A stretch of 64,000 bases of DNA from Parabacteroides sp. FAFU027 (GTDB lineage: Bacteria; Bacteroidota; Bacteroidia; Bacteroidales; UBA7332). The notes beneath the pieces are model-generated. The model ran no database searches and was not told the origin of the DNA. It was given only the letters and a program-made list of their open reading frames with translations. Made by a program: the position numbers and the translations under genes. The stretch lies in NCBI RefSeq assembly GCF_022808675.1, contig NZ_JAKZKV010000005.1:186001-250000 (forward strand), in the 5' to 3' direction. Position 1 is the stretch's first letter; every line of letters begins with the position of its first letter. Below, in pieces: positions 8,227-18,282 of this stretch.

Positions 8227-10893
8227 ATGATAGATGATATTGAAGGACGCCCAAATCCGGATGAACTCCTGCGCCTGATTCAGAAAGAAGAAAGCGTCGA
8301 AAAAAGAGGAAAACTGAAAATCTTCTTCGGCATGTGTGCCGGTGTGGGTAAGACGTATGCCATGCTTCAGGCCGCACATGTCCTGAAACGGGAAGGTCTG
8401 GATGTAGTCGTAGGTTTGGTGGAGACGCATAAACGGCAGGAGACTGAAGCGCTTGTCCAGGGATTGGAGGTGCTACCCCGCATGAAGATCCCTTATCGCT
8501 CCGTGACCTTCGAAGAAATGGATATTGATGCAATTCTCCAACGTAATCCTCAGTACGTTCTTGTCGATGAACTCGCTCATACGAATGTGCCGGGAAGCCG
8601 TCATGCTAAACGTTACCAAGATGTAACGGAACTACTGGATAACGGAATCAACGTTTTAACCACAGTTAATGTACAGCACATAGAGAGCCGTTCAGGAACT
8701 GTGACCGAAATTACAGGTATTCATATACACGAAACGGTCCCGGATTCGTTCATTGCCCTGGCAGACGAAATCGAACTGATCGATATCTCCACCGACGATT
8801 TGTTGAAACGCCTTGAAGAGGGAAAAGTCTATATTCCGGAACGGGCACAGCATGCCGTGGAGAATTTCTTTCGCAAAGGCAATCTGCACGCTCTGCGCGA
8901 GCTTTCCCTTCGTATCACTGCCGAAAAGGTGGATGATGATATGCTTGATTATATGCGGGCAAAAAACATTACCGGGCCCTGGAAAACCACCGAAAAGCTG
9001 ATGGTTGCCGTTGGCCCGAGTCCCTATTCTGCAAAACTAATTCGCTGGACACGACGAATGGCTTATAATCTGGGTGCAAGCTGGTTGGCTGTATGTGTGG
9101 ATACAGGGCACAAACTATCGGAAGAAGACCGGAATCTGCTCAATAAAAATATTGAGCTTTCAGAAAAGTTGGGCGCAACCATTATACACGTTGCCAATAC
9201 CGATGTGGTAGACGGACTTTTGCAGGTAGGCAAGGAATATAATGTATCCCAGATTGTGGTGGGCAAAACGCTGGACAAAAAAAACATATGGAATCCGTTA
9301 TCTAAAAAGAACATTTCAGACCGTCTGATACAAGAGAGTGGGAATATCGATATTTACGCTATCAAGGCCGACAAATCAGCAACAACCGGAAAGCAGAAAC
9401 GCGTTTTATTTGAAGGAATATCATTCAAATCAAGGGATTATACAATAGCGCTAACCGTCGTTACATTAGTCTCTTTGATCTGTTTTCCATTGAGCGGCTT
9501 AATGGGATACCAGACTGTAGGTATTATTTTCCTGATTATGATTGCCGTCCTCTCTCTGATTTTAGGCCGTGGGCCGGTAATATTGACGGCATTTCTGAAT
9601 TTTCTTATCTGGAACTATTTCTTTATACCTCCACTGTTTACCTTTCATATCCAACGCGTGGAAGATGTATTCACTTTGTTTGCCTATTTTCTGATCGCGA
9701 TGGTTTCAGCTGTCTTTGTGACTAAAATACGGAAAAACCAAATCGTGTTAATGAAAAGTCAGCAGCATATTACCATGCTTAATTCCATGCTTGAAGCGTT
9801 GAACCGTACCAATTCCATCAAGGAAGTGGCGGCACGAACTCAGGATAAACTCCAGAAATATTTCTCTGCTGATGCTGCAATCCTGCTTAAGAATAAGGAC
9901 GGTAAAGGTCTGGATAAAAGAATCTTTGGAAATAAAAAGATGATCAGTGAAAAGAACTGGTCTGTAGCTTCCTGGGTTTTTAACAACGGACAAGCGGCTG
10001 GTCGGTTTACGGATACATTGAGCAACTCAGATATTCAGGTCATCCCATTGACTACTGTCAATGAAATTATCGGCGTGCTCTGTATTAAATTTCTCGAAAA
10101 TAAGCGTCCCGACCATAACGATATGATGGTATTACACAATTTTGTCGGTCAGGTCTCTACAGCCATTGAGCGGGAAATCAACATAGACCTGATTCGTGAA
10201 AATGAAGTGGCGTTAGAGTCTCAAAAGCTCTTCCAGACTGTTTTAAACAGCGTTTCACACGAATTGCGGACACCAATTTCAATCATTTCTTCAGCTATTT
10301 CAAATTTGAATGATGAAAAAACGGCAGCAAATCCCGATATTCGTTCCGGCATTTGTGAAGAACTCAATCTGGCTTCCAAGCGGCTCAATGTTTTGGTGGA
10401 AAATATCCTCGATATGTCAAAGATTGAATCCGGATATTTGCAGTTAAATCTACAGATACATGATATTTCCGATCTCATTGGATCAGCATTGAACGATTTG
10501 CGGCCGGAGCTTTCGGAATATTCTTTGAAAACAGAAGTACAGGACAATCTGCCCATGCTCAATTTCGATTTCAATTGGCTCAAACAAGCGTTGGTCAATG
10601 TGATCCACAATGCTATCGATTATTCCCCGGAAGGCGGAGAAATTATCCTCAAAGCACATCAACTGGAGTCGGGGCTGATACAACTGGAAGTATCAGATAG
10701 CGGGAAAGGGGTTCCTGATCTGACTCTGGACAAACTTTTTGACAAATTCTACCGCATCCCGGGCTCAAAAAGCGGAGGAATGGGCCTTGGACTTACCATT
10801 GCAAAAGCGATTGTGGAAGCGCACGGCGGTAGCATCTCTGCCCAAAACCGGAAACACGGAGGATTGAAAGTGATTTTCCAATTGAAACAATAA
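8227..10893 (+). CDS. kdpD: KdpD, sensor histidine kinase for K+ limitation
   Basis: KdpD senses K+ availability and phosphorylates KdpE. Domain order over 888 residues is the KdpD N-terminal domain with Walker A GMCAGVGKT at 35-43 and VDELAHTNVPGSRH near 115, a universal-stress-like domain (about 255-380), four packed membrane helices of the DUF4118 type (about 400-500), a GAF-like region (about 530-650), HisKA with the phospho-accepting H678 in SVSHELRTP, and a HATPase with GGMGLGLTIAKAIVEAHGG. It is complete and close to the E. coli length of 894. kdpE starts 10 bp after its stop, so the two form an operon. Confidence 0.96.
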   Translation: MIDDIEGRPNPDELLRLIQKEESVEKRGKLKIFFGMCAGVGKTYAMLQAAHVLKREGLDVVVGLVETHKRQETEALVQGLEVLPRMKIPYRSVTFEEMDIDAILQRNPQYVLVDELAHTNVPGSRHAKRYQDVTELLDNGINVLTTVNVQHIESRSGTVTEITGIHIHETVPDSFIALADEIELIDISTDDLLKRLEEGKVYIPERAQHAVENFFRKGNLHALRELSLRITAEKVDDDMLDYMRAKNITGPWKTTEKLMVAVGPSPYSAKLIRWTRRMAYNLGASWLAVCVDTGHKLSEEDRNLLNKNIELSEKLGATIIHVANTDVVDGLLQVGKEYNVSQIVVGKTLDKKNIWNPLSKKNISDRLIQESGNIDIYAIKADKSATTGKQKRVLFEGISFKSRDYTIALTVVTLVSLICFPLSGLMGYQTVGIIFLIMIAVLSLILGRGPVILTAFLNFLIWNYFFIPPLFTFHIQRVEDVFTLFAYFLIAMVSAVFVTKIRKNQIVLMKSQQHITMLNSMLEALNRTNSIKEVAARTQDKLQKYFSADAAILLKNKDGKGLDKRIFGNKKMISEKNWSVASWVFNNGQAAGRFTDTLSNSDIQVIPLTTVNEIIGVLCIKFLENKRPDHNDMMVLHNFVGQVSTAIEREINIDLIRENEVALESQKLFQTVLNSVSHELRTPISIISSAISNLNDEKTAANPDIRSGICEELNLASKRLNVLVENILDMSKIESGYLQLNLQIHDISDLIGSALNDLRPELSEYSLKTEVQDNLPMLNFDFNWLKQALVNVIHNAIDYSPEGGEIILKAHQLESGLIQLEVSDSGKGVPDLTLDKLFDKFYRIPGSKSGGMGLGLTIAKAIVEAHGGSISAQNRKHGGLKVIFQLKQ

Positions 10894-10903
10894 TCAATAA
10901 GCA

Positions 10904-11599
10904 ATGGAAGAAAATAAAGGAAAATACAAAGTACTGATCGTCGATGATGAGCCACCGATTCGTCGGATGCTGACCATCACACTCGAAGCGCACGACTATA
11001 AAGCCTATCTGGCGGAAGATGCAAAAAGTGCTATGCTGGCTGCAACCATGTACAACCCGGATGTAATCCTGCTGGACCTGGGATTGCCTGATAAAAGCGG
11101 ACTTCAGGTGCTGAAGCAACTGCGGGAATGGTCAAAGACGCCTATCATCGTCCTTACCGTTATGGATGACGAAATGACAAAAATCGCGGCTTTGGATCAG
11201 GGGGCTGATGATTACGTGACCAAACCTTTTAATACCGGAGAACTATTGGCCCGCATCCGTGTAGCGCTGCGTCATTCACGTAAAGAGGAAGAATCCCCGT
11301 TGTTTGTCAGTGGAAGGTTGTCTGTTGACCTTGTAGCCCGCGTTGTGATGCTTGATAATGCAGAAGTTAAACTCACAGCTACCGAATACGCCATTCTGGC
11401 GCTTTTTGTCAAACATGCTGGTCGGGTTTTGACGCACTCTTTTATTATGAAAGAGATTTGGGGAAATCCCTATTCCGACAATGCACAGATACTACGTGTA
11501 CATGTGGCACAACTCCGAAAGAAAATTGAGACAAATCCGGCAATGCCTGAGCTCCTGATTACCGAATCAGGGGTTGGTTACCGGTTCAAAAAGATATAA
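10904..11599 (+). CDS. kdpE: KdpE, OmpR-family response regulator
   Basis: KdpE is the DNA-binding partner of KdpD and activates kdpFABC. The receiver domain spans about 8-120, with the acidic pair near 14-15 (VDDE), the phospho-acceptor D58 in ILLDLGLP and the conserved lysine in TKPFN. A winged-helix OmpR/PhoB domain fills the C terminus (about 130-230) and ends in ESGVGYRFKKI. The length of 231 residues is typical. An almost perfect 21-bp stem-loop follows about 60 bp downstream. Confidence 0.95.
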   Translation: MEENKGKYKVLIVDDEPPIRRMLTITLEAHDYKAYLAEDAKSAMLAATMYNPDVILLDLGLPDKSGLQVLKQLREWSKTPIIVLTVMDDEMTKIAALDQGADDYVTKPFNTGELLARIRVALRHSRKEEESPLFVSGRLSVDLVARVVMLDNAEVKLTATEYAILALFVKHAGRVLTHSFIMKEIWGNPYSDNAQILRVHVAQLRKKIETNPAMPELLITESGVGYRFKKI

Positions 11600-11660
11600 A
11601 TCGACAAGTTTCCTCTTCCTTCCTGATATAATTATAGCGTTATAAGCATTTTCTTAGCTC

Positions 11661-11710
11661 AATAGCAAAACGGCTTCGATCCTTGATTTGATCGAAGTCG
11701 TTTTGCTATT
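11661..11710 (+). terminator. Stem-loop terminator after kdpDE
   Basis: The 21-nt arm at 11661-11681 pairs with 11690-11710 with a single G-T pair, around the 8-nt loop CTTGATTT. The trailing T run is weak (AATTACTTTT). It could act in either direction, but kdpE is the only gene that ends here. The remaining part of the 11600-12048 gap holds only the kup promoter. Confidence 0.75.
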
Positions 11711-11992
11711 AATTACTTTTGGGATAACCTATAGAACCACGATTGTTACAAGCTATTCAAAAGAGCTGCGATCGTTATTAACGCGTTCTAGTTTCTGAAA
11801 ATCAAACACTAAGCTTTATTTTCTGGCATAAAAACAGGACAAATGTCTTTCTATTCTGTTATAATAAGACACCCATTCAAATACAAAGCTTTCACTAAGA
11901 CCTATTGAAAAAAGATATAATCCTCACATAAAATCATAGAAGCCCCGTATAAAGATTTTATCAAGACACATGAGAATACGATATCAAAAAGC

Positions 11993-12000
11993 TATATTTG
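11993..12000 (+). promoter_or_regulatory. -7 box of kup
   Basis: TATATTTG matches TAnnTTTG exactly, 48 bp before the chosen kup ATG. A TTG-initiated extension starting at 11998 would overlap this box, so the ATG at 12049 is preferred. No clear -33 TTTG is seen. Confidence 0.55.
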
Positions 12001-12048
12001 TGCCCGCTTTTTGAGCAAAAGATAAAAAATCATTCAATAAACGGTTTT

Positions 12049-14028
12049 ATGAGCAAGACGAAACACGATTCGGCCATTCAAAAAATCACATTAGCCGGCC
12101 TAATTGTAACCTTAGGAATTGTTTACGGGGACATCGGTACCAGTCCTTTGTATACCATGAGCGCTATCCTGGGGGGAGCAAAACAGATCAACGAACTCCT
12201 TGTGTTGGGAGGCATTTCCTGTATCTTCTGGACACTGACACTTCAGACCACCATCAAATATGTCATTATCACCCTTAGGGCTGACAACCACGGTGAAGGA
12301 GGTATTTTTGCCCTGTTTGCCTTATTGAAAAAGAAAACGAGCACAGTCGCCATCCTGACAATGATTGGTGGTAGTACCTTGCTGGCCGATGGGGTTATCA
12401 CTCCTGCCATCACCGTAACCACCGCTGTGGAAGGATTGAGGCTAATCACTCCGAATGTGCCTGTTGTTCCGGTAGTACTGCTTATTCTGGCAGTATTATT
12501 CTTTGTGCAGCAGTTCGGTAGTAACTTTGTCGGAACCTCATTCGGCCCGGTTATGTTTATCTGGTTCCTGACTTTGGGCATTTTAGGTGTAAGTCAGATC
12601 GTAACCATGCCACACGTTTTACTGGCGCTAAACCCTGCTTATGCCATCGAATTATTAACCGAATATCCAAGCGGTATCCTATTGCTGGGGGCAGTCTTCC
12701 TGTGTACAACGGGAGCCGAGGCACTTTATTCCGACCTTGGGCACTGCGGAATCAAGAACATCCAAATCTCATGGATTTTTGTAAAAGTAATGTTGATTCT
12801 CAACTATTTCGGTCAGGGCGCATGGATTCTTAGCCATGTGGGTATTGCAAAAAGTGTCAACCCCTTCTACGCTGTAATGCCGTCCTGGTTCCTGATCCCG
12901 GGTATCATCCTTGCTACTGCAGCTGCAGTTATTGCCAGTCAGGCATTAATTAGTGGTTCCTATACGCTTGTGAGCGAATCTATTTCCCTGAGCTTCTGGC
13001 CCAAATTTAAAATCGCCTATCCTACAAACGTAAAAGGTCAGGTTTACATTCCGTTGGTGAACTGGTTCTTGTGGCTGGCATGCTCTTTCGTCGTTGTATT
13101 CTTTGGTAAATCGCAAAACATGGAAGCGGCTTACGGTCTTTCCATCACTATTACGATGATTATGACCACCATGCTTCTCTCCTCCTATCTGCCCCGTGAA
13201 GGATATATGAAGGTATTCCGGTTTGTTCTGATTGCCATGTTTATTACCATTGAGACAGTGTTTTTGATTGCCAATCTGCATAAATTCATGTACGGTGGTT
13301 GGTTTACAATCCTACTGGCCTTAGTGTTTTTTACCATCATGTACGGATGGTATTATGGCCGTAAGATCAAGAACCGCTATATCACCTTCACCAGCCTCCG
13401 CAAGCACCTGGATATGTTTACCGACCTGAAAAATGACGATTCAGTACCTTTGCTCAGCGGTAACCTTGTCTATATTACAAAGGCTGATCACCTGATGCAG
13501 ATTGAATCAAAAATCATCTATTCCATTTTCAGGAAAAACCCCAAACGGGCTAACACCTACTTCCTGCTTCACATCGACAATGACGATGCTCCGGAAACAT
13601 TTGAATATCATGTAAATCAGATTATCCCCGGCACATTGATTAAAATCGACTTCCGACTCGGATTTAAGATTGAACGAAGAATCAATCTCTACTTCCGCCA
13701 GGTGATTGAGGATATGGTTTCCAAAGGGGAATTTTCGCTGGAAAGCCCTTACGAATCCCTGCGCAAATATAACATCACATCCAACTTCCTCTTTGTAAAC
13801 CTCGACCGCATTATGACCGAGGACTACAAACTGCAACCACAGGAAAGCTTCGTAATGAACCTGCACAACATTATTCGCCACATCAGTAACACCGATGTCA
13901 AAGCATTGGGTCTGGATACAAGCTCGGTTATCGAAGAAAAAGTACCTATCCTGTTGCAACAGGCGACTCCGTCACGCATCACACGGTCGGACAAACAATT
14001 CCTCCATGACAAACAGATTAACGACTAA
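12049..14028 (+). CDS. kup: Kup-type K+ uptake permease
   Basis: Kup is a proton-coupled K+ importer of the inner membrane. The 659-residue product has about twelve hydrophobic segments in the first 430 residues and a soluble tail. The family signature GIVYGDIGTSPLYT is near residue 23, and NHGEGGIFALFALL and LADGVITPAITV follow. The frame can be extended to a TTG at 11998 (676 residues), but the extra 17 residues precede conserved sequence and overlap the promoter box. An intrinsic terminator follows 12 bp after the stop. Next to kdp it gives this locus both a housekeeping and an inducible K+ importer. Confidence 0.96.
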   Translation: MSKTKHDSAIQKITLAGLIVTLGIVYGDIGTSPLYTMSAILGGAKQINELLVLGGISCIFWTLTLQTTIKYVIITLRADNHGEGGIFALFALLKKKTSTVAILTMIGGSTLLADGVITPAITVTTAVEGLRLITPNVPVVPVVLLILAVLFFVQQFGSNFVGTSFGPVMFIWFLTLGILGVSQIVTMPHVLLALNPAYAIELLTEYPSGILLLGAVFLCTTGAEALYSDLGHCGIKNIQISWIFVKVMLILNYFGQGAWILSHVGIAKSVNPFYAVMPSWFLIPGIILATAAAVIASQALISGSYTLVSESISLSFWPKFKIAYPTNVKGQVYIPLVNWFLWLACSFVVVFFGKSQNMEAAYGLSITITMIMTTMLLSSYLPREGYMKVFRFVLIAMFITIETVFLIANLHKFMYGGWFTILLALVFFTIMYGWYYGRKIKNRYITFTSLRKHLDMFTDLKNDDSVPLLSGNLVYITKADHLMQIESKIIYSIFRKNPKRANTYFLLHIDNDDAPETFEYHVNQIIPGTLIKIDFRLGFKIERRINLYFRQVIEDMVSKGEFSLESPYESLRKYNITSNFLFVNLDRIMTEDYKLQPQESFVMNLHNIIRHISNTDVKALGLDTSSVIEEKVPILLQQATPSRITRSDKQFLHDKQIND

Positions 14029-14040
14029 TATTTGACTTAA

Positions 14041-14073
14041 GGCCTTGTTCTCCGTAGGACAAGGTCTTTTTTT
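14041..14073 (+). terminator. Intrinsic terminator after kup
   Basis: GGCCTTGT at 14041-14048 pairs with ACAAGGTC at 14059-14066 and is followed by seven T. This is a standard rho-independent structure. Confidence 0.88.
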
Positions 14074-14119
14074 ATGGAGTTAGGGGAAAAAAGCTATTTT
14101 TACAGCAAATTAGTAGAAT

Positions 14120-14836
14120 ATGAAACGAGCAATTGTATTAGGAGCCTCCTCCGGCATTGGACAAGGTGTTGCCAGAGAATTGGTAAAAGAAGGCTATCGG
14201 GTTGGAATTACCGGAAGAAGAACCGAACTACTGGAGAAACTTAAAGCAGAAAATCCGGAAAACTATATTATCCAGACTTTTGACATTACCGATATAACCA
14301 CGTCTGTCAATCATTTGAAAGAACTAGTCGATAAAATGGGCGGACTGGATTTACTGTTAATCAACTCAGGTACAGGACATCGAAATGAAGCGCTGGATTT
14401 TGAAGTGGAGAAACCGGCCATACTGACCAATGTACTGGGATTTACGGCAATCGCTGACTGGGCGTTTAACTATTTCAGAGAGAAAGAGGAAGGACATATT
14501 GCGGTGGTCAGCTCTGTGGCAGGCATTCGGGGAATGCGTTTTGCACCTGCCTATGGCGCCTCTAAAGCTTACCAAATCAACTACATGCAGGCGTTAAGGA
14601 ATAAAGCCCGAAAACTGAGATTACCCATAGTCATTAGTGACATTCGTCCGGGATTTGTAGATACGGCGATGGCTCAGGGTGAAGGTATCTTTTGGGTAGC
14701 CCCCGTGGAAAAAGCTGCCCGACAAATCGTATGCTCGCTGCTTCGAAAAGACGAAATTATCTACGTTTCCCGTCGATGGAGGGGGATGGCACAACTGATT
14801 CGACTGATTCCCCGTTTTTTATATGAAAAAATATAA
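14120..14836 (+). CDS. Short-chain dehydrogenase/reductase
   Basis: The 238-residue NAD(P)-dependent oxidoreductase carries the Rossmann motif GASSGIGQG at 8-16, an arginine pair (TGRRTE) after strand 2 that suggests NADP preference, a conserved N in INSGTG, and the catalytic set S (VVSSVAG) with YGASKAYQ. PGFVDT follows the active site. The C-terminal RRWRGMAQLIRLIPRFLYEKI is basic and hydrophobic and may touch the membrane. It converges on the CYTH gene, whose stop is 19 bp away. The substrate is unknown. Confidence 0.9.
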   Translation: MKRAIVLGASSGIGQGVARELVKEGYRVGITGRRTELLEKLKAENPENYIIQTFDITDITTSVNHLKELVDKMGGLDLLLINSGTGHRNEALDFEVEKPAILTNVLGFTAIADWAFNYFREKEEGHIAVVSSVAGIRGMRFAPAYGASKAYQINYMQALRNKARKLRLPIVISDIRPGFVDTAMAQGEGIFWVAPVEKAARQIVCSLLRKDEIIYVSRRWRGMAQLIRLIPRFLYEKI

Positions 14837-14838
14837 GC

Positions 14839-14859
14839 GGTAGTCTTAGTCTGACTACC
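14839..14859. terminator. Small hairpin between convergent SDR and CYTH genes
   Basis: GGTAGTC at 14839-14845 pairs with GACTACC at 14853-14859 across a 7-nt loop, overlapping the CYTH stop codon. It lacks a T run on the plus strand. It may serve as a weak bidirectional end. Confidence 0.4.
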
Positions 14860-15319
14860 ACTCCGAATAAGGATGTTTTATCAAATTGGAATTGAAGTAT
14901 CGGGCATCGTGCGATACTTCAGCTCCAATCCAATCCGGCTTGGTAAACGGAGTATCTTCTTCCGGCAATTCAATTTCGGCGACTACAAGGCCGGCATTTG
15001 CGCCCAGAAACTCATCGACTTCCCACGTAAAACCCTCGAAGTCTATATGATAGCGGTATTTCTCAATATCGGGCTTCATACATAACCTGTCCAGCATTTC
15101 GGCTGCATCCTCCACCGGAATTTCATATTCATATTCCAGGCGTGAAATACCACTCTTCTTTCCTTTTATTGTCAGAAAGCCCTTGTCTCCGGCAATACGT
15201 ACCCGGACAACACCTTTTTCGGTCCGGCTCATGTATCCCTGACGGTAATGAATACCTTTGGCCAATTGTTTGAATTCATCCGAATTTACCAGAAACTTGC
15301 GTTCAATCTCCTGCCCCAT
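14855..15319 (-). CDS. CYTH-domain triphosphatase-like protein
   Basis: The 154-residue protein opens with the family hallmark ExExK (E4, E6, K8 in MGQEIERKFLV), which binds metal and triphosphate in the tunnel fold. Alternating charged strands follow, such as RVRIAGDKGFLTIKGKKSG and RLEYEYEIP. Small bacterial CYTH proteins of this size usually act as inorganic triphosphatases, though class IV adenylate cyclases share the fold. It lies downstream of the cyd terminator in the same orientation, so it is probably transcribed on its own. Confidence 0.9.
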   Translation of the reverse strand: MGQEIERKFLVNSDEFKQLAKGIHYRQGYMSRTEKGVVRVRIAGDKGFLTIKGKKSGISRLEYEYEIPVEDAAEMLDRLCMKPDIEKYRYHIDFEGFTWEVDEFLGANAGLVVAEIELPEEDTPFTKPDWIGAEVSHDARYFNSNLIKHPYSEW

Positions 15320-15337
15320 TGTTATTTACATTTAGGA

Positions 15338-15377
15338 TAAAAAAATAAGGCAATGCCATTCAACTGACATTGCCTTA
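15338..15377 (-). terminator. Intrinsic terminator of the cyd operon
   Basis: On the minus strand TAAGGCAATG (15377-15368) pairs with CATTGCCTTA (15355-15346) around a 12-nt loop, and a run of seven T follows at once. It ends transcription from cydAB before the CYTH gene. Confidence 0.9.
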
Positions 15378-15435
15378 CAAAAGTAGAATATTTCAGAAAA
15401 ACGTTCCGGCAAAAGCGAAACGTTTTTAACCTCAA

Positions 15436-16581
15436 TCAATAGGAATGTTCATCAGCGGTCATTTCAGCGGCATCAATCGGTTTGTTATTGATGGCTTTCC
15501 ATGCATAGAAGATATAAGCCAATACAAACGGAATCAATAGCGAAACAATGCTCATTGCTTTCAGCGTGAACGGACTTGATGAACTGTTGTAAATAGTCAG
15601 CGAACTTTGCAAATCAGTTGTTGAAGGATAATAAGCCGTATTGTTGTAACCGGCAATCAGGAAAAGAGCCAGAACTGTCAATACGGTTCCAATACCTGCA
15701 AACCAGATGCCCTTGGTATATTTAGGAGAAAACAGGGTTTTACCAATACCAAACAGCACTGCCACAACGCCCAACAGGAAAATAATCAGCACTACCGGCA
15801 TTTCAATCAGGTTGTGGAAATATTTTGCAGGAGCCAAGTAAACCGACTGTGTCTCAGGATTTACAGCAAAGCCATCACCAAAGAGAGTCCATCCCACAAA
15901 AGCAAGGAAGGTTACAAGGAACGGAATCGCATTAACCAACACCTGTTTTTTAGAGCGTGCAAAAATCGTTTCATCGTCAATGCTGTTGATGTAATACAAT
16001 GCACCCAGCACCCGGGCCAAGAATAACACAGCCAGGCCAAGCAACAAGTTATGTATGCTCAAAGCAGCCTCAAGGCCGTGCAACGGATTGGTCCAACTGG
16101 AAATAACAGGCATCATCGGATTGGTCAGATTCAGTTTGTTAACCACAAACTCCGAACCGGTAAAGAAAGTAGCAACAGCTGTACCCAACAGAATCAGTCC
16201 TCCAAAACCGTTAATCAATAGAAAAACCTCGTAAGTCTTTTTTCCCAGGAAATTACCTTTCTTACTTCTGAACTCATAAGCTACCGCCTGAATAATAAAG
16301 CAGAACAGGATAATCATCCACACCCAGTAGGCACCGCCAAAACTGGTTGAATAAAAGAGAGGAAATGATGCAAAAAAAGCGCCACCAAACGTCACCAACG
16401 TAGTGAAAGTAAATTCCCACTTGCGACCGGTTGCATTAATCAGCATAGTTTGTTCAAGTTCAGTTTTTCCGATAGTATATATTAGCGTCTGTCCGCCTTG
16501 TACAAACAGAAGGAAAACCAACAAAGCTCCCAGTAACGAAACCAGAAACCACCAATATTGTTGCAAAAATGTATAGTCCAT
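15436..16581 (-). CDS. cydB: Cytochrome bd oxidase subunit II
   Basis: CydB pairs with CydA in the quinol-oxidising cytochrome bd complex of the inner membrane. The product is 381 residues from the ATG at 16581 (MDYTFLQQYWWF). An upstream TTG at 16611 would add ten poorly hydrophobic residues and is less likely. Eight to nine membrane helices are visible, with family features such as GGQTLIY, TNPLHGLEA and TDLQSSLTIYNSSSS near the C terminus. The gene follows cydA after 42 bp and is closed by a strong terminator. Confidence 0.95.
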   Translation of the reverse strand: MDYTFLQQYWWFLVSLLGALLVFLLFVQGGQTLIYTIGKTELEQTMLINATGRKWEFTFTTLVTFGGAFFASFPLFYSTSFGGAYWVWMIILFCFIIQAVAYEFRSKKGNFLGKKTYEVFLLINGFGGLILLGTAVATFFTGSEFVVNKLNLTNPMMPVISSWTNPLHGLEAALSIHNLLLGLAVLFLARVLGALYYINSIDDETIFARSKKQVLVNAIPFLVTFLAFVGWTLFGDGFAVNPETQSVYLAPAKYFHNLIEMPVVLIIFLLGVVAVLFGIGKTLFSPKYTKGIWFAGIGTVLTVLALFLIAGYNNTAYYPSTTDLQSSLTIYNSSSSPFTLKAMSIVSLLIPFVLAYIFYAWKAINNKPIDAAEMTADEHSY

Positions 16582-16623
16582 AACTTTATATTTTATTGCC
16601 GGATTAATCAATTCAGTTAATTA

Positions 16624-18183
16624 TCAATGTGCTGCCTCTGGCCCTTTTTTGATCTGTTTCAACATAATGCCTACTTCTGCAATCAGCAATACGGTAAAGA
16701 GAATTGCAAACAGGAAGAAGGTAATCTTCACCGAACCAGTCTCAATGTGGGACACTGCAGCAAACGTTGGCATAATATCCTGAATCACCCAGGGCTGGCG
16801 ACCCACTTCAGCAACAATCCAGCCACATTGAGTAGCAACATACGCCAGCGGAATAGTCAAAACAGACAACCACAACAACCATTTATTTTGTAGCATCTTC
16901 TTCCTTGCGGCAACCCAGAGAACAATAAAGAATAAAAGGAAAAATCCGCCAATGAGTATCATAAGACGGAAAGCATAGAATGTCAATGGAACATTAGGAA
17001 CCAGTTCTTTTTTATCCTTAATAAAGCCATAGCCGAAGTGGTCATAATTGGCCTCCAATGTAGCACGATGAACGGCAGCAAGGGAATCATTCTTAACAGC
17101 TTTCGCCGCCTTAAAGTCAGCCAAAGCCTGGATAGCAACTTTCCCACGTACAATCCGCTCTTCAGCAGAAAGCGCAGTAATGGTATTTCCTTTGCTGTCT
17201 TTCATTTTGTAACCACCATTCATGATATCCTGGATACCGGGAACAAATGCACCTGTATTACGGAAAGATAGTACAGATAGGGCACCTGGTATAGCATAAC
17301 GAACCTTAAACGGCTCAACAACATCGTCATAGCTTTTCTTATCCGAATTAAGCACTCCAAATACAACCAGCCCTGCATGCGTGTTACCTTTATAAAGACC
17401 TTCCATGGCAGCCAGTTTCATCGGCTGTTTCTGTGCCACTTCATACGCAGAACCATCTCCTGTCCAGGCTGCCAGTAATGTTCCGAAGAAGCCGAAAACT
17501 GCTGCAACCAGGATACTTTTCCGGGCAAACTCAATTTCTCTTTTCTTCAATAAATACCATGCACTGATGCCTACTACAAAAGCAGAACCGACCATCCAGC
17601 TGGAAGTCACCGTATGAAGGAATTTGTTTATAGCTACCGGAGAAAACAATACCGCCCAAAAATCCATCATCTCGTTACGAACGGTTTCCGGATTAAAGTG
17701 CATCCCAACAGGTGCCTGCATCCAGGCATTGGCCACCAGAATCCAAAGCGCTGAGAGGGTCGCTCCAATCACAGTCAACCAGGTGGAAGCCAGGTGAAAT
17801 CCTTTGCTTACCTTTTTCCAGCCAAAGAACATCACTGCTATAAAGGTTGATTCCATAAAGAAGGCCATAATCCCTTCAATGGCAAGCGGAGCGCCGAAAA
17901 TATCCCCCACAAACCAGCTGTAGTTTGACCAGTTGGTTCCGAATTCAAACTCCAGAATAATCCCCGTAGCCACACCAATGGCAAAGTTGATTCCAAAGAG
18001 CTTCATCCAGAATTGGGTGATTCGCTTCCACTCCGGATTCCCCGTTTTGTAATAAATAGTTTCCATAATGGACATTATGACGCCCAAACCCAGTGTTAGC
18101 GGCACAAAAATCCAGTGATAAATAGCCGTCAGCGCAAATTGCGCGCGCGACCAGTCAACCAGAGAGTAATCAATCGTCTCCAT
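16624..18183 (-). CDS. cydA: Cytochrome bd oxidase subunit I
   Basis: CydA carries the hemes b558, b595 and d and the quinol site. Its 519 residues begin with the conserved helix containing the heme ligand H23 (TAIYHWIFVPLT). The GINFAIGVATGI, LAIEGIMAFFMEST and KFLHTVTSSWMVG segments, which house the other ligands, are all present. The Q-loop is of the short Bacteroidota type with an insertion rich in charged residues around 270-370. High-affinity O2 reduction would let this organism scavenge oxygen. A DUF4492 gene lies 99 bp upstream in the same direction. Confidence 0.96.
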   Translation of the reverse strand: METIDYSLVDWSRAQFALTAIYHWIFVPLTLGLGVIMSIMETIYYKTGNPEWKRITQFWMKLFGINFAIGVATGIILEFEFGTNWSNYSWFVGDIFGAPLAIEGIMAFFMESTFIAVMFFGWKKVSKGFHLASTWLTVIGATLSALWILVANAWMQAPVGMHFNPETVRNEMMDFWAVLFSPVAINKFLHTVTSSWMVGSAFVVGISAWYLLKKREIEFARKSILVAAVFGFFGTLLAAWTGDGSAYEVAQKQPMKLAAMEGLYKGNTHAGLVVFGVLNSDKKSYDDVVEPFKVRYAIPGALSVLSFRNTGAFVPGIQDIMNGGYKMKDSKGNTITALSAEERIVRGKVAIQALADFKAAKAVKNDSLAAVHRATLEANYDHFGYGFIKDKKELVPNVPLTFYAFRLMILIGGFFLLFFIVLWVAARKKMLQNKWLLWLSVLTIPLAYVATQCGWIVAEVGRQPWVIQDIMPTFAAVSHIETGSVKITFFLFAILFTVLLIAEVGIMLKQIKKGPEAAH

Positions 18184-18282
18184 AAGTTATAGGTGCAAAT
18201 TTTAAAGTGAATAATTATTTGATTTTGATTTGTTTTCCATGCTAATGGTGCAAAAGTAGAATTGGCAATCTTGTCTTTAGTC

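Noticed and set aside
11998-12048. TTG-started extension of Kup
   Set aside because: It overlaps the -7 box TATATTTG, and the ATG at 12049 precedes the conserved sequence.
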